Assembly: GCA_014238785.1 (NCBI GenBank)
Contig: JABAAL010000023.1
Coordinates: 1 to 43,138, forward strand
Direction of reading: 5' to 3'
Length of the DNA stretch: 43,138 nucleotides
Origin: Phycisphaerales bacterium
GTDB lineage: Bacteria; Planctomycetota; Phycisphaerae; Phycisphaerales; SM1A02
A program made the translations under genes and the position numbers. Positions 1 through 12,759 of this stretch are shown here, one piece after another. Every line of letters begins with the position of its first letter. The first letter of the stretch is position 1. Under the pieces are notes generated by a model, which was given only the letters and a program-made list of their open reading frames with translations, had not been told where the DNA came from and did no database searches.

Positions 1-251
1 AGCGCTAACTTGCCTTTTTTCTCGGCAATCTTGGTATTCAATGTAATCAACATACCAAGGGCAGATGATGAAAGTGCGTTGACATTTTGAAAGTTCAAAA
101 TGATCCGGGGCTGTCCCTTGCGCTCAATAATTTGAGAGATGTCGTCACCTATACGACGAATACAGACTTCATCAAGGATGTTACTCTCAACAAATTCTAC
201 ATTTGTCACGCCGTCTCGCTCAAAAACCTGAAGTAATGATGTCTCTGCCAT
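1..251 (-). CDS. STAS-domain protein (anti-sigma factor antagonist-like), C-terminus cut by window edge
   Basis: This reading frame starts at an ATG at 251 and runs off the left edge after about 83 residues. The visible part has the order of a STAS domain: an N-terminal strand pair, a central region (IILNFQNVNALSSSALGML) and a helix that carries on to the edge. In STAS antagonists a Ser/Thr after the central Asp or Asn is the phosphorylation site, and the SSSALG stretch sits there. A GAGG Shine-Dalgarno lies 9 nt before the ATG. The gene follows the secretin gene by 27 nt on the same strand, so they are probably co-transcribed. Such proteins bind anti-sigma kinases in partner switching, but the partner here is unknown. 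The fold call is good; the role is inferred. Confidence 0.75.
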   Translation of the reverse strand, partial: MAETSLLQVFERDGVTNVEFVESNILDEVCIRRIGDDISQIIERKGQPRIILNFQNVNALSSSALGMLITLNTKIAEKKGKLA

Positions 252-278
252 TTCGTGAATCCTCACTGAAAATACTTG

Positions 279-3269
<2,991 letters not shown>

Positions 3270-3294
3270 AAAACTCTCCAAAGTTAACCTGAAC

Positions 3295-3303
3295 AATGTA
3301 GCA
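3295..3303 (-). promoter_or_regulatory. Possible extended -10 element for the secretin gene
   Basis: On the minus strand this reads TGC-TACATT, an extended -10 with a 4/6 match to TATAAT. Transcription would start near 3288, about 20 nt before the ATG at 3269, leaving room for the GGAGAG ribosome site. I found no convincing -35 box. Confidence 0.3.
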
Positions 3304-3477
3304 TTTGAAAACTACAAACTACGTTGAACACGTTGCCCAATACTTACGCAGTCCCCCAATTGCCCCACAGCCCGAAAGAAATAGAAATGAGCCCGAAGTA
3401 GAGGGGTAGCGTACTAGGATAAAAGGATACCCGCAAGGCATTCTTGGTACTCTAAGCCATGTTTTCCCAGTTCTTTT

Positions 3478-4626
3478 TTATCCCTGAACGGGAGACGAAA
3501 AGGATTCCATCAACCCAACAAAACGACGAAATAAATATGCTGAATCATGCGGCCCTGGGGATGCTTCAGGATGAAATTGAATAGCCATGATAGGGAGGGT
3601 AGCATGGCGAAAACCAGCTACCGTAGCGTCATTAAGGTGCCTATGGGTCACAACACACCCTATTTCAAGGAGTGACGGCTCATCGACGCAAAAGCCGTGG
3701 TTTTGGCTTGTAATTTCAACTTTACCGGTTTCTAGATCACGAACGGGGTGATTTGCGCCTCGATGGCCAAATTTGAGCTTCCACGTCTTCGCTCCAAGTG
3801 ATAACGCGAGCATTTGATGCCCTAGGCAGATACCAAAGGTTGGTATTGAGCCTGCTAGTTCGCGAAGGACAGAAATTGTCGCCTCAACTGCTGCTGGATC
3901 ACCCGGACCGTTCGAAATAAAGAGCCCATCAGGGTTGCAAGCAAGTATATCTTTCACTGAAGCCGTATTGGGAAGTAAAATAACCTCACAGCCAACTGAG
4001 GTTAAATGCTTATAGATACTATCTTTAGCCCCACAATCAATTGCCACTACCTTCCATGCACAGCGCTCCACTTCTGGATGGGTATTCCAGTCACCTAAAT
4101 CATCAGCCCACGTATCAGCAGATGTACAGGATACTCCTGATGCTAAGTCTTGCCCTGTCATCGACTTACTTCCTTTTGCCTTCTCCACTATCTCTGCATC
4201 GCTCAACTCGTTATTCGTTGTGATAATACCCCGCATAGCACCTTCATTACGAATTATTCGAACAAGGGCTCTGGTATCAACGCCTTCCATAGCAATAATC
4301 GAGTGCTCTGCGAGCCAACCGCCTACGTCTTTGTCTGCGCGATAGTTGGAGACCGTGCGGGAGAGTTCTCGAACAATAAATCCCGCTACTTGTGGCTTAC
4401 TTGACTCTACATCATCACAATTTACCCCATAGTTTCCAATTTCCGGAGCAGTCATAATGAGAATCTGACCAGCGTAACTTGGATCTGTCAGAGCTTCTTG
4501 ATACCCGCACATCGCAGTGTTGAACACGACTTCACCCGTTACCTCAGCACTACCCTGAAATCCAAATGTACGTCCACGCACAATCGTGCCATCTTCAAGT
4601 GCCAATCTGCATTGGTTGTCATCCAT
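3478..4626 (-). CDS. carA: Carbamoyl-phosphate synthase, small (glutaminase) subunit
   Basis: CarA hydrolyses glutamine and passes ammonia to CarB for carbamoyl phosphate, which feeds pyrimidine and arginine synthesis in the cytoplasm. The 382-residue length is normal for the family. Residues 1-150 are the CarA N-domain (GEVVFNTAMCGYQE, DPSYAGQI). The class I amidotransferase domain follows, with nucleophile Cys267 in FGICLGHQ, GHRGANHP at ~287-294, and the His352/Glu354 pair in QFHPEASPGP. The start ATG at 4626 lies 8 nt after an extended -10 element and has no Shine-Dalgarno, so the mRNA may be leaderless. The gene is back to back with priA. carB is not in the window. Confidence 0.97.
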   Translation of the reverse strand: MDDNQCRLALEDGTIVRGRTFGFQGSAEVTGEVVFNTAMCGYQEALTDPSYAGQILIMTAPEIGNYGVNCDDVESSKPQVAGFIVRELSRTVSNYRADKDVGGWLAEHSIIAMEGVDTRALVRIIRNEGAMRGIITTNNELSDAEIVEKAKGSKSMTGQDLASGVSCTSADTWADDLGDWNTHPEVERCAWKVVAIDCGAKDSIYKHLTSVGCEVILLPNTASVKDILACNPDGLFISNGPGDPAAVEATISVLRELAGSIPTFGICLGHQMLALSLGAKTWKLKFGHRGANHPVRDLETGKVEITSQNHGFCVDEPSLLEIGCVVTHRHLNDATVAGFRHATLPIMAIQFHPEASPGPHDSAYLFRRFVGLMESFSSPVQG

Positions 4627-4634
4627 GAAATCCT

Positions 4635-4643
4635 ATTCTACCA
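4635..4643 (-). promoter_or_regulatory. Extended -10 promoter element of carA
   Basis: On the minus strand this reads TGG-TAGAAT, a TGn extended -10 with a 5/6 hexamer match. Only 8 nt separate it from the carA ATG, so the predicted start site falls at or next to the initiation codon. No clear -35 box is seen, as is common with extended -10 promoters. Confidence 0.45.
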
Positions 4644-4807
4644 GACGTTCGATGCAACGTATGCCAGCCAAGCCAACTCCAAGGTAAAATTTAATTCCTC
4701 CGAGGAATTTTTTTGATCGAGAATTGCCCCACAGAGAGAGAATGTATGGAATTTGAACCAGATTTCGTTTTATTGCGAGGCACGCGTAAAGAACAACGAA
4801 GAGTGAC

Positions 4808-4834
4808 TTGCAATTGCAACACCATATCTATACA
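4808..4834 (+). promoter_or_regulatory. Possible priA promoter (TTGCAA-N15-TATACA)
   Basis: TTGCAA at 4808-4813 and TATACA at 4829-4834 are 15 nt apart, a little short. The -10 lies 9 nt before the ATG at 4844, and no Shine-Dalgarno is present. Confidence 0.3.
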
Positions 4835-4843
4835 ACCTTCTCT

Positions 4844-7129
4844 ATGGCTGGGCTATTTGATGAACCATCGGTGCAATTTGCGAAGGTCGCCGTTGAGCGG
4901 GGAGTTGACAATTTCCCTGATGGATTGACGTATGGAATTCCACAGCGACTTCTTCCCCTGCACGTTGGGCAACTTGTGACCGTTCCCCTTGGCCGTGGAA
5001 ACACGCCAACACAAGCTTGGGTTTTGAAAATCTCAAATGAACCACCAAATCTTGCGCAAGGAAAAGAACTAAAACAAATATACGAAAAAGAACGAGACAT
5101 GGTGAACTTACCAAGTGACCTCATCGATCTCGCTACATGGATGAGTCACTATTACTTTGCACCAATTGGTCCAACACTTGCAACCATGCTCCCTGGGCCA
5201 GTACGTTGCGGCACTGGGCTCGTCACAAAACAACTTGTTGACCTCGCAGAAAACCCAGCAACCGAAGTTCGCATAACACCAAAACAACAAGGTGTACTTG
5301 ACACGCTTGCAGCAATGCCAAAAAGTGAACGCCCTGTGGAGCCAGCAAAGTTAATGAAACTTGCAAATCTCGGAAGCAAAAGTCCAATCGATAGGTTAAT
5401 CAAACATGGACAACTCAGTTGCCACCGTGTCACACGAATCGAAGCGACGTGGTTTAAGCAATCCCTTGACGCAACCAAACCCGAACAACTTACCGATGAA
5501 CAATCACTTGCATTAGATGCAATAGGGGACGAGTTGCACGACGGCTACTCATCACACTTGTTGTTTGGCGTTACCGGCTCAGGAAAAACAGAGATATATA
5601 TTCGGCTCATAGAAAAAGCCATTGCAAAAGGTGGTGTTGCCCTTGTTCTCGTCCCGGAAATTTCATTAACTCCACAAACTGCAGCACGACTCATGGGGAG
5701 GTTCCCCGAAAAACGGATTGCAATCCTACACTCTGCACTGACTAGATCGCAGCGTCACCAACAATGGTCGCTCGTGGCCGAAGGAAAAGCAGATATCGTG
5801 CTAGGGGCTCGAAGCGCGGTCTTCGCCCCGCTCCAGAATGATCAGATTCGAATCATCATCGTCGATGAGGAACATGACCACTCCTTCAAACAGGATAACG
5901 CTCCGAGATACCATGGCCGAGATGTTGCCATTCGAAGAGCTTGGATGGCGAAATGCCCTATTATTCTTGGTTCTGCAACTCCCTCGATGGAATCGTGGTG
6001 GAATGCAACAAGACGAAAAATTTCAACTTTAAACAAACTCACGACACGAGCGCCTGGACTTGTCGCCCCAACTATAGAAGTTGTCGACATGCGAAAAGAA
6101 AGAGTGCATGGCGAAGTGGGCTACCCAATTTTATCCACACGCCTGAAAACTGCTATCCACCAAACACTCGCAACGCAGGGGCAAGTATTGTTACTACTCA
6201 ATCGCCGAGGCTTTGCCCCTTGGATTGCTTGTGCAAGTCGTACATGTGGATGGATGATGAAATGTGAACATTGTGACACGTCAATGGTGTACCACCGAAA
6301 AAAACCTCTCGAACAAGCGGGGTACGTGCGCTGCCACCACTGTTGTACAGAACAACGCGTACCAAAACAGTGCCCAGACTGTTCGAAAAAAGTCATTCAG
6401 CTTGGCGCAGGAACGCAACGAGTGGAAGCGACCTTGCGCGAATCGTTGCAAATTCCTTCGGAGAAAATAGCACGGCTTGACGCTGACACCACACGAAAAG
6501 CAAGCGATTTACTTGCAATGCTCGACCGTTTTGGCTCTGGAGAAATCCAAGTGCTTCTTGGAACGCAGATGATCGCAAAAGGACTCGACTTTCCAAACGT
6601 TCGACTTGTTGGAATTATTGATGCCGACACTGCAATCAACTTACCAGACTTTCGTGCTTCAGAGCGGACGTACCAATTGGTTTCACAAGTCTGCGGTCGC
6701 TGTGGTCGTGGCGAAGGAGAAGCAACTGCAATCATTCAGACGTTTAGTCCAGAAGCCCCTGCAATTATTCTTGCAAGTAAAACTGACTACGAAACATTCG
6801 CAATGGACGAATTGCAATTCCGACAACAAGCATTAGTTCCACCTGTAACGAGGATGGCGCGATTCATACTGAAGGACCATTCGTTTGACCTCGCCGCTGG
6901 CCGTGCGAAGTCACTTGAAGATCGATTACGTTCAATTGGTGGCGAAGGAATCGCTATTTCTGAAGCTGCACCATGTGTCCTTCCGCGCCTCGCTGATCGA
7001 TTCAGATTTGATATTACCGTGACTGCACCTACTTCAAAAGCGCTCCAAGAGTTTCTCAGTGCGGTGAGAAAAAACGTCACACCAAGTCGCGTAATAACCA
7101 TAGACGTTGACCCTATCTCGATGCTCTAA
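4844..7129 (+). CDS. priA: Primosomal protein PriA, replication-restart 3'-5' helicase
   Basis: PriA binds stalled forks and D-loops and reloads the replisome. The product is about 761 residues from the ATG at 4844, close to the family norm. It opens with the 3'-end-binding domain (VAVERGVDNFPDGLTYGIP). The helicase core has Walker A GVTGSGKTE at ~242-250 and the Walker B variant DEEH at ~340-343. The zinc-binding region at ~463-515 has Cys pairs (CEHC, CHHC, CPDC), and lobe 2 carries LGTQMIAKGLDFPNV. An in-frame start 12 codons earlier adds no family-like sequence. sucA follows after a short gap. Confidence 0.97.
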   Translation: MAGLFDEPSVQFAKVAVERGVDNFPDGLTYGIPQRLLPLHVGQLVTVPLGRGNTPTQAWVLKISNEPPNLAQGKELKQIYEKERDMVNLPSDLIDLATWMSHYYFAPIGPTLATMLPGPVRCGTGLVTKQLVDLAENPATEVRITPKQQGVLDTLAAMPKSERPVEPAKLMKLANLGSKSPIDRLIKHGQLSCHRVTRIEATWFKQSLDATKPEQLTDEQSLALDAIGDELHDGYSSHLLFGVTGSGKTEIYIRLIEKAIAKGGVALVLVPEISLTPQTAARLMGRFPEKRIAILHSALTRSQRHQQWSLVAEGKADIVLGARSAVFAPLQNDQIRIIIVDEEHDHSFKQDNAPRYHGRDVAIRRAWMAKCPIILGSATPSMESWWNATRRKISTLNKLTTRAPGLVAPTIEVVDMRKERVHGEVGYPILSTRLKTAIHQTLATQGQVLLLLNRRGFAPWIACASRTCGWMMKCEHCDTSMVYHRKKPLEQAGYVRCHHCCTEQRVPKQCPDCSKKVIQLGAGTQRVEATLRESLQIPSEKIARLDADTTRKASDLLAMLDRFGSGEIQVLLGTQMIAKGLDFPNVRLVGIIDADTAINLPDFRASERTYQLVSQVCGRCGRGEGEATAIIQTFSPEAPAIILASKTDYETFAMDELQFRQQALVPPVTRMARFILKDHSFDLAAGRAKSLEDRLRSIGGEGIAISEAAPCVLPRLADRFRFDITVTAPTSKALQEFLSAVRKNVTPSRVITIDVDPISML

Positions 7130-7165
7130 AGCCCTTGCGTAAAGATGCACTGGACTCCCCCATTC

Positions 7166-7174
7166 TGCTAGAAT
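7166..7174 (+). promoter_or_regulatory. Possible extended -10 element for sucAB
   Basis: TGC-TAGAAT is an extended -10 with a 5/6 hexamer match in the gap after priA. Its last bases overlap the first in-frame ATG of the sucA frame (7173), which argues for the later ATG at 7218. No good -35 box is seen. Confidence 0.35.
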
Positions 7175-7217
7175 GCGCCGCAACCAAGATGCGCATAAAA
7201 ACGGCGATATTAGCCAA

Positions 7218-9989
7218 ATGAAACCCCAAAACACACCCTCTGGCAAGCACATCCCAATAACCATTGCGCCCTCGGTAAATGGGTGGAACGCAGCGTATCT
7301 AGAAGCAATGTATGCCACTTGGAAAGACGATGAAAACGCCATCTCAAAAGAATGGCAAGATTTCTTCACTGGATTTGAACTTGGTAGTTCAAAAAGTGGA
7401 CCGACCGCAACTTCCGAGACCATCCGAGAAGCGCAATCAAAGCTCGATTCTCTTATTTACCACTACAGATCAACGGGACATTACGCTGCCAACCTTGACC
7501 CGCTTGGAATCGCTAACAATAAAAATGATCACCTTTTACTCTCTTCTTTTGGGTTAGAAGAATCGCAACTTGATTCTTTATTTGATCCGGGACACATCGA
7601 TTTACCAAATCCATCGACTCTACAATCTATAGTGACAAAACTCGATGAAACCTACTGCAAACACATCGGTGTTGAATACGGACATATTGAAAATACGGAA
7701 CAACGTCGATGGCTCCAAAACAAAATGGAGCCCACAAATAACAATCCTAATTTTTCGCCAAACACAAAACAACGGATTTTTCGAAAACTAACTGAAGCAA
7801 CAACGCTCGAACACTTCTGCGCTACACGATACATTGGCAAAAAAAGATTTAGCCTTGAAGGAAGTGAATCTTTGATTCCAATGATGAGTGAACTCATTAA
7901 CCATGCAGGCGATTTTGGCGCTAAAGTTGTTACGATAGGTATGGCACACCGCGGGCGAATTAATGTGCTTGTCAACATTTTAAATAAATCATACGATCAG
8001 CTTTTTACTGAATTTGAAGAAAACTGGATTGAAGATTATGTTCGCGGTGGCGGTGATGTCAAGTACCACCTCGGCTATAGCGCCGATGTGTTAACTTCGA
8101 CGAACAAACCTGTGCATGTCACCCTTGCGTCAAATCCATCCCATCTTGAGTTTGGGCACTCTGTTGTGCTTGGCAAAGCAAGGGCTCGCCAGCGCATCCA
8201 ACACGAAGAAAACCGAACCCTTTGTGTCCCCCTTCTCATTCACGGTGACGCGAGTTTTCCAGGGCAAGGAATTGTCGCGGAATTGTTCAACATGGCGCAT
8301 CTTGATGGTTACACCGTGGGCGGAGCCATTCATTTTGTTGTCAATAATCAAATAGGCTTTACTACAAATCCAAATGACAGTTACAGCGGAAGATATTGCA
8401 CCGATATTGCAAAAATGGTTGGTGCACCCATATTTCATGTCAATGGAGACGACCCTGAAGCTTGCGTCCATGTTGTACAGATGGCAGTTGAATACAGACA
8501 AAAATTCCACAATGATGTGGTCATTGATTTTTGGTGTTATAGAAAACACGGGCACAATGAAGCGGACGAACCATCGTACACACAGCCCTTGATGTACGAA
8601 ATCGTAAAAAAAATGAAATCCGTCACCGAACTGTACGGCGATGCACTCATCGAACAAAACATTATCAGTTCCTCGGAACGAACTGTGATGGTCGACGAAG
8701 TCCGGAACAAACTTGACGAATCACAACAGCGTTCACTCGAACAACCCGTCGCACCGCACGTGCCGCCGTATCAAAAAATGTCGGCGTGGGAGGGGATCCA
8801 AGGGAATGCAACTGATCGCAAAACCGACACGACGGTCACTGTTACCTTGCTTGAAAAAGTTTCAAAAGCACTCGGTAGTTACCCAGAGACTTTCTCATGC
8901 CACCCAAAATTGAAGAAACTCCTCGAGATGCGAGGTAGCGTCATTGAACAAACCAAGCCCTTTGATTGGGGCATGAGCGAATTGCTTGCCTACGGCACAC
9001 TTCTTGAAGAAGGAAGCCCCGTCCGGCTAACAGGACAAGATGTAGAACGAGGAACCTTTAGTCATAGGCACGCCGTTATTTTCAATGTGTCAACTGGCGA
9101 ATCTCTTGTGCCACTCAATACCATAAGTAACTCCCAAGCATCCATGTGTGTCCACAATAGCCCACTTACGGAAAATGCTTGCCTTGGATTTGAGTACGGC
9201 TACTCGCTTGGTGACCCAAAAATGTTAATCGTTTGGGAAGCGCAGTTTGGCGACTTTGTCAATGGAGCACAAGTCATCATCGATCAATTCATTGCTTCTG
9301 CCGAAGTTAAATGGCAACGCGCATCGGGAATAGTTTTATTGTTACCTCATGGATACGAAGGACAAGGACCAGAACATTCCTCGGCGCGGCTCGAAAGGTT
9401 TCTCGCACTCTGCGCGAACGACAACATGAGTGTAATAAACCCAACCACACCTGCACAAATCTTCCACGCACTACGACGACAAATCAAATGGAATTTTCGA
9501 AAGCCATTGATCGTCATGTCACCAAAAAGTTTACTCCGACACCCCAAAGCAGTCTCGGTCGTCGAAGACCTAACAAATCGTGGTTTCCATTGTGTCATTG
9601 ACGAAGAGCATGCAAATCCATCAGAGATTCACCGAGTTGTTTTTTGTTCTGGAAAAATCTATTACGACCTCCTTCAACATCGTGCAAAAGTCGAGGCAGA
9701 ACATTGCATCTCGCTTGTACGGATTGAGGAGTTGTATCCTTTTCCACAAAAAGATTTGGAAGCAATCCTTCATAGATATTCAAATGCCCAATACATGTAT
9801 GTTCAAGAAGAGCCCGAAAATATGGGTGCATGGCACTATATCGATGCTGCTTTCCAAGACTGCCTCGACATTTCCCTCACTAGAGTCTGCCGAAGACCAT
9901 CCGCTTCGCCAGCTGTTGCCTCTAATAAAATGCACACAATCGAACAACACCGTATCCTAATTGAAGCAATCGGTTTAGCTCCAGAGTAA
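7218..9989 (+). CDS. sucA: 2-oxoglutarate dehydrogenase E1 component
   Basis: This is the thiamine-diphosphate-dependent decarboxylase of the 2-oxoglutarate dehydrogenase complex (TCA cycle, cytoplasm). The full-length product is about 923 residues from 7218. The family N-terminal helix is present (NGWNAAYLEAMYATWKDD). Residues ~230-480 form the TPP domain (IGMAHRGRINVL, HLGYSADV, HGDASFPGQGIVAE, NNQIGFTT, CYRKHGHNEADEPSYTQP). The transketolase pyrimidine domain and C-terminal domain follow (RGTFSHRHAV, PHGYEGQGPEHSSARLERFL). The start is uncertain: an ATG at 7173 is in frame but overlaps a -10-like element, and neither start has a clear Shine-Dalgarno. sucB follows after 3 nt, so E1 and E2 are translated from one mRNA. 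Confidence 0.96.
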   Translation: MKPQNTPSGKHIPITIAPSVNGWNAAYLEAMYATWKDDENAISKEWQDFFTGFELGSSKSGPTATSETIREAQSKLDSLIYHYRSTGHYAANLDPLGIANNKNDHLLLSSFGLEESQLDSLFDPGHIDLPNPSTLQSIVTKLDETYCKHIGVEYGHIENTEQRRWLQNKMEPTNNNPNFSPNTKQRIFRKLTEATTLEHFCATRYIGKKRFSLEGSESLIPMMSELINHAGDFGAKVVTIGMAHRGRINVLVNILNKSYDQLFTEFEENWIEDYVRGGGDVKYHLGYSADVLTSTNKPVHVTLASNPSHLEFGHSVVLGKARARQRIQHEENRTLCVPLLIHGDASFPGQGIVAELFNMAHLDGYTVGGAIHFVVNNQIGFTTNPNDSYSGRYCTDIAKMVGAPIFHVNGDDPEACVHVVQMAVEYRQKFHNDVVIDFWCYRKHGHNEADEPSYTQPLMYEIVKKMKSVTELYGDALIEQNIISSSERTVMVDEVRNKLDESQQRSLEQPVAPHVPPYQKMSAWEGIQGNATDRKTDTTVTVTLLEKVSKALGSYPETFSCHPKLKKLLEMRGSVIEQTKPFDWGMSELLAYGTLLEEGSPVRLTGQDVERGTFSHRHAVIFNVSTGESLVPLNTISNSQASMCVHNSPLTENACLGFEYGYSLGDPKMLIVWEAQFGDFVNGAQVIIDQFIASAEVKWQRASGIVLLLPHGYEGQGPEHSSARLERFLALCANDNMSVINPTTPAQIFHALRRQIKWNFRKPLIVMSPKSLLRHPKAVSVVEDLTNRGFHCVIDEEHANPSEIHRVVFCSGKIYYDLLQHRAKVEAEHCISLVRIEELYPFPQKDLEAILHRYSNAQYMYVQEEPENMGAWHYIDAAFQDCLDISLTRVCRRPSASPAVASNKMHTIEQHRILIEAIGLAPE

Positions 9990-9992
9990 TAC

Positions 9993-11195
9993 ATGCCAAC
10001 ACCAATCACCATCCCATCGCTAGGCGAATCCATTAACGAAGTAGTACTTGGTCAGTGGCTCGTTGAAGATGGCCAATGGGCTGACCGTGATACACCGCTC
10101 GTTGAAATCGAGTCCGACAAAGTCACCCAAGAGTTACCAGCTACTGTTTCGGGACAAATCTCGATACAAAAACAAACTGGTGAGGAGTGTGCCATAGGTG
10201 ACTCCATCGGCTCAATTGACGAGGGCGCAAAAAAACCAATACATCAAGATACTGAATCATCAGCAACAAAAGAAGTCACGAGCGAAACAATTGCATCGGC
10301 AGAACAAACTCGCAAAGCAACTTCGCTTGCTCAAAAAGTTGCAACCGACTTAGGTGTGTCACTCGAAAACATTGAGGGCTCTGGCCCCTCTGGCCGCATT
10401 ACAAAGTCTGATGTACTAAGTGCTGACGAGACCCCGCAGTCGGTGCAAGTTCCTGCACCTCTTGTTGAGCAACCCACCGTGCAACATCGTGGGACACGTC
10501 GCGAAAAAATGTCAACACTTCGTCGAAAAATTGCGGAGCGACTCGTTGAAGCGCAACACAATGCTGCAATGCTCACGACTTTTAATGAAGCGGACATGAC
10601 AAAAGTCATTGCTTTACGCAAATTGCACAAAGAAGAATTCAACGACCGGTATGGTGTGAACCTTGGCTTTATGTCATTCTTTACAAAAGCCTGTGTTTCT
10701 GCACTTAAAGCATGGCCAGCGGTGAACGCTTCCCTCATTGAAGGCGATGTGGAATACCATGACTATGTCGATATGTCCGTCGCAGTTGGCACCGACCGCG
10801 GGCTTGTTGTTCCTGTGATTCGGAGCGCTGACAGAATGTCGTTCGCGGAAGTAGAACTTACCATCAAACATCTTGCATCAAAAGCGAGAGATGGAAAGTT
10901 GACCATCGAAGACATGACTGGCGGTACCTTTACTATTAGCAACGGTGGTGTTTATGGCTCGATGATGTCAACACCAATATTGAATCCTCCACAGAGCGGT
11001 ATTCTTGGGTTACATAAAATTCAAAACAGAGCAATTGAAGATCCAAATAATGCTGGGCAAATTGTTCTTCGACCTATGATGTATCTTGCACTAAGTTATG
11101 ACCATAGGCTTGTGGATGGTGAAGGAGCCGTCAGCTTCTTGGTTCATGTCAAAAATTGCATTGAAGATCCAGAACGATTACTGCTTGGCCTTTAA
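9993..11195 (+). CDS. sucB: Dihydrolipoamide succinyltransferase, E2 of 2-oxoglutarate dehydrogenase
   Basis: E2 forms the core of the complex and transfers the succinyl group to CoA. The 400 residues are ordered as a lipoyl domain (1-80, lipoylation Lys in EIESDKVTQ), an Ala/Thr/Glu-rich linker, an E3-binding domain (~108-140, [19 protein letters not shown]) and a catalytic domain. Active-site His371 and Asp375 lie in [12 protein letters not shown]. One lipoyl domain and ESDKV rather than ETDKA are typical of SucB as opposed to PdhC. No E3 gene (lpd) follows, and the next gene is the unrelated rsmH, 2 nt downstream. Confidence 0.96.
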   Translation: MPTPITIPSLGESINEVVLGQWLVEDGQWADRDTPLVEIESDKVTQELPATVSGQISIQKQTGEECAIGDSIGSIDEGAKKPIHQDTESSATKEVTSETIASAEQTRKATSLAQKVATDLGVSLENIEGSGPSGRITKSDVLSADETPQSVQVPAPLVEQPTVQHRGTRREKMSTLRRKIAERLVEAQHNAAMLTTFNEADMTKVIALRKLHKEEFNDRYGVNLGFMSFFTKACVSALKAWPAVNASLIEGDVEYHDYVDMSVAVGTDRGLVVPVIRSADRMSFAEVELTIKHLASKARDGKLTIEDMTGGTFTISNGGVYGSMMSTPILNPPQSGILGLHKIQNRAIEDPNNAGQIVLRPMMYLALSYDHRLVDGEGAVSFLVHVKNCIEDPERLLLGL

Positions 11196-11197
11196 CC

Positions 11198-12127
11198 ATG
11201 GAAGATAGTGGGCATATTCCAGTCATTCCAGAGGAAGTAAACGATGTACTTCAACCAAACGTTAATGATGTCATTGTTGATTTGACTGCTGGACGTGGCG
11301 GACATGCATACGAACTTGCAAAGCTGGCAGGTTCGGGTGCCACCGTCGTCCTCTTTGATCTTGATGCCTCAAATGTTGCGTATGCCGCCAAACGAATTGA
11401 AACACTGGGCGTTAAAGTGCACGCTGTACATGCCAATTTCGCAACGGTTGCAACAGTGCTACACAATCTTGACCTTCGAGCAGATTGCGTCCTCGCTGAT
11501 CTTGGATTCGCTTCAAATCAAATAGACGATCCAGAGAGAGGTCTCAGTTTCATGACAGAGGGCCCACTTGATATGCGCCTAAACCCTGAATCTAGCACCA
11601 CGGCTGCGGATATTATTCAAACAACACCGGAAAAAGAGCTCGCAGATCTGATATATCAACTTGGCGAAGAACCCTACTCGAGAAGAATTGCCCAAAAAAT
11701 TGTACAGGAGAGGGCAAAAGAGCCGATTTTGAGTACAGTCCGTCTCGCGCAAATTGTTCGAGATGCGTATGGAGCAAGAGCTCGTTCTTCACGGCTACAC
11801 CCCGCAACCCGCACCTTTATGGCGCTGCGCATCGCGGTGAATGATGAACTCTCTGCACTTGACGCATTGCTTGCAGATATTGAGACGGGCTGCCGTAAGG
11901 TCGGCGAAAGTGGTTGGCTCAACCACGGTGCTCGAGTCGCAGTGATAAGTTTTCACAGTCTTGAAGACCGCAGAGTCAAACAAGCCTTTGTCGCCCTTGA
12001 GAAAAACGGATTGGCAACGCGACTTACTCGCAAACCAACCCGTGCCTCCGAGGAAGAGCTCGCCAAAAATACGCGATCTCGACCTGCAAAACTTCGCGCA
12101 GTAGAACTACTGCAAGAAGACAAGTGA
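11198..12127 (+). CDS. rsmH: 16S rRNA (cytosine-1402 N4)-methyltransferase RsmH
   Basis: RsmH (MraW) methylates N4 of C1402 in the ribosomal P site. The 309 residues match the family length. Visible marks are the N-terminal HIPVIPEEV, the SAM-binding DLTAGRGGHA, the conserved DLGFASNQIDDPERGLSF with DMRLNP after it, ATRTFMALRIAVNDEL, and the C-terminal ISFHSLEDRRVKQAF. It is usually the first gene of the division and cell-wall cluster, and here too it precedes LysM, FtsL-like and transpeptidase genes. It starts 2 nt after sucB, so it appears to be transcribed with the 2-oxoglutarate dehydrogenase genes. Confidence 0.97.
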   Translation: MEDSGHIPVIPEEVNDVLQPNVNDVIVDLTAGRGGHAYELAKLAGSGATVVLFDLDASNVAYAAKRIETLGVKVHAVHANFATVATVLHNLDLRADCVLADLGFASNQIDDPERGLSFMTEGPLDMRLNPESSTTAADIIQTTPEKELADLIYQLGEEPYSRRIAQKIVQERAKEPILSTVRLAQIVRDAYGARARSSRLHPATRTFMALRIAVNDELSALDALLADIETGCRKVGESGWLNHGARVAVISFHSLEDRRVKQAFVALEKNGLATRLTRKPTRASEEELAKNTRSRPAKLRAVELLQEDK

Positions 12128-12152
12128 CTGAAGGAAACATTTGGAACCATTT

Positions 12153-12758
12153 ATGACCCGTGAAAACAAACTCTCTATCGTTATTGCTTTTGGATTACTC
12201 ATCTTCGTTGGGATGTTAGTTGCAGACCACTTCTCAGTTGCATCCCACCGCGAAGTTGCCAATCTTGGTTCGAATATTTCCTTACCACCAATTGCAGGTA
12301 CAACTATTCTTGAAAGCAGCCCCCCTTCTTTCAATACGCAAATGAAAGAAAACGTTTCAGGTGACAAGATACATATCGTTCAAAACGGAGAGACTCTTCG
12401 TGGTATCTGCTCATCACATTACGGCGATTCTGGATTAGCCTCCGCGGTAGCCAAATGGAATAAACTTGTTGATTCAAACGCCATTGAGAAGAGGCAAGAA
12501 ATTGCCTTGCCAAGTAGAGATGCTCTTGTTTCGGCAAGCCTTTCGCTCTTCATGCACCAACCGCCCGCTACAACAAAACAAATATCAATGGGGACGTACA
12601 CCGTCAAGATCGGCGACACGCTTTCTGAAATATCTCAAAAGGTCATGGGGACCTCAAAGAAAACACAGGTGTTGATTGATTTAAACAAAGATGTCATGCC
12701 AAATCCTAATCGTATCCGACCAGGCATGACTCTTCAATTCCCACTACCTACTTCGTAA
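12153..12758 (+). CDS. Membrane-anchored protein with two LysM domains
   Basis: The product is about 201 residues from the ATG at 12153. A TTG four codons earlier is an alternative start with an AAGGAA just before it. A short cytoplasmic N-terminus leads to one membrane segment (LSIVIAFGLLIFVGMLVADHF). The periplasmic part has a LysM domain at ~70-120 (HIVQNGETLRGICSSHYGD, ending in EIALPS) and a second at the C-terminus (YTVKIGDTLSEISQKVMG, ending in RPGMTLQFPLP). LysM binds peptidoglycan or chitin-like GlcNAc chains. Its place between rsmH and the FtsL-like gene suggests it links the division machinery to peptidoglycan. That role is inferred; no catalytic domain is visible. Confidence 0.88.
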   Translation: MTRENKLSIVIAFGLLIFVGMLVADHFSVASHREVANLGSNISLPPIAGTTILESSPPSFNTQMKENVSGDKIHIVQNGETLRGICSSHYGDSGLASAVAKWNKLVDSNAIEKRQEIALPSRDALVSASLSLFMHQPPATTKQISMGTYTVKIGDTLSEISQKVMGTSKKTQVLIDLNKDVMPNPNRIRPGMTLQFPLPTS

Positions 12759-12759
12759 T

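Noticed and set aside
4713..4928. Plus-strand frame of 71 codons between carA and priA
   Set aside because: It runs into priA in another frame and lacks a ribosome site and recognisable features.
8130..8657. Minus-strand frame of 175 codons inside sucA
   Set aside because: Antisense to the conserved TPP domain; no promoter or ribosome site.
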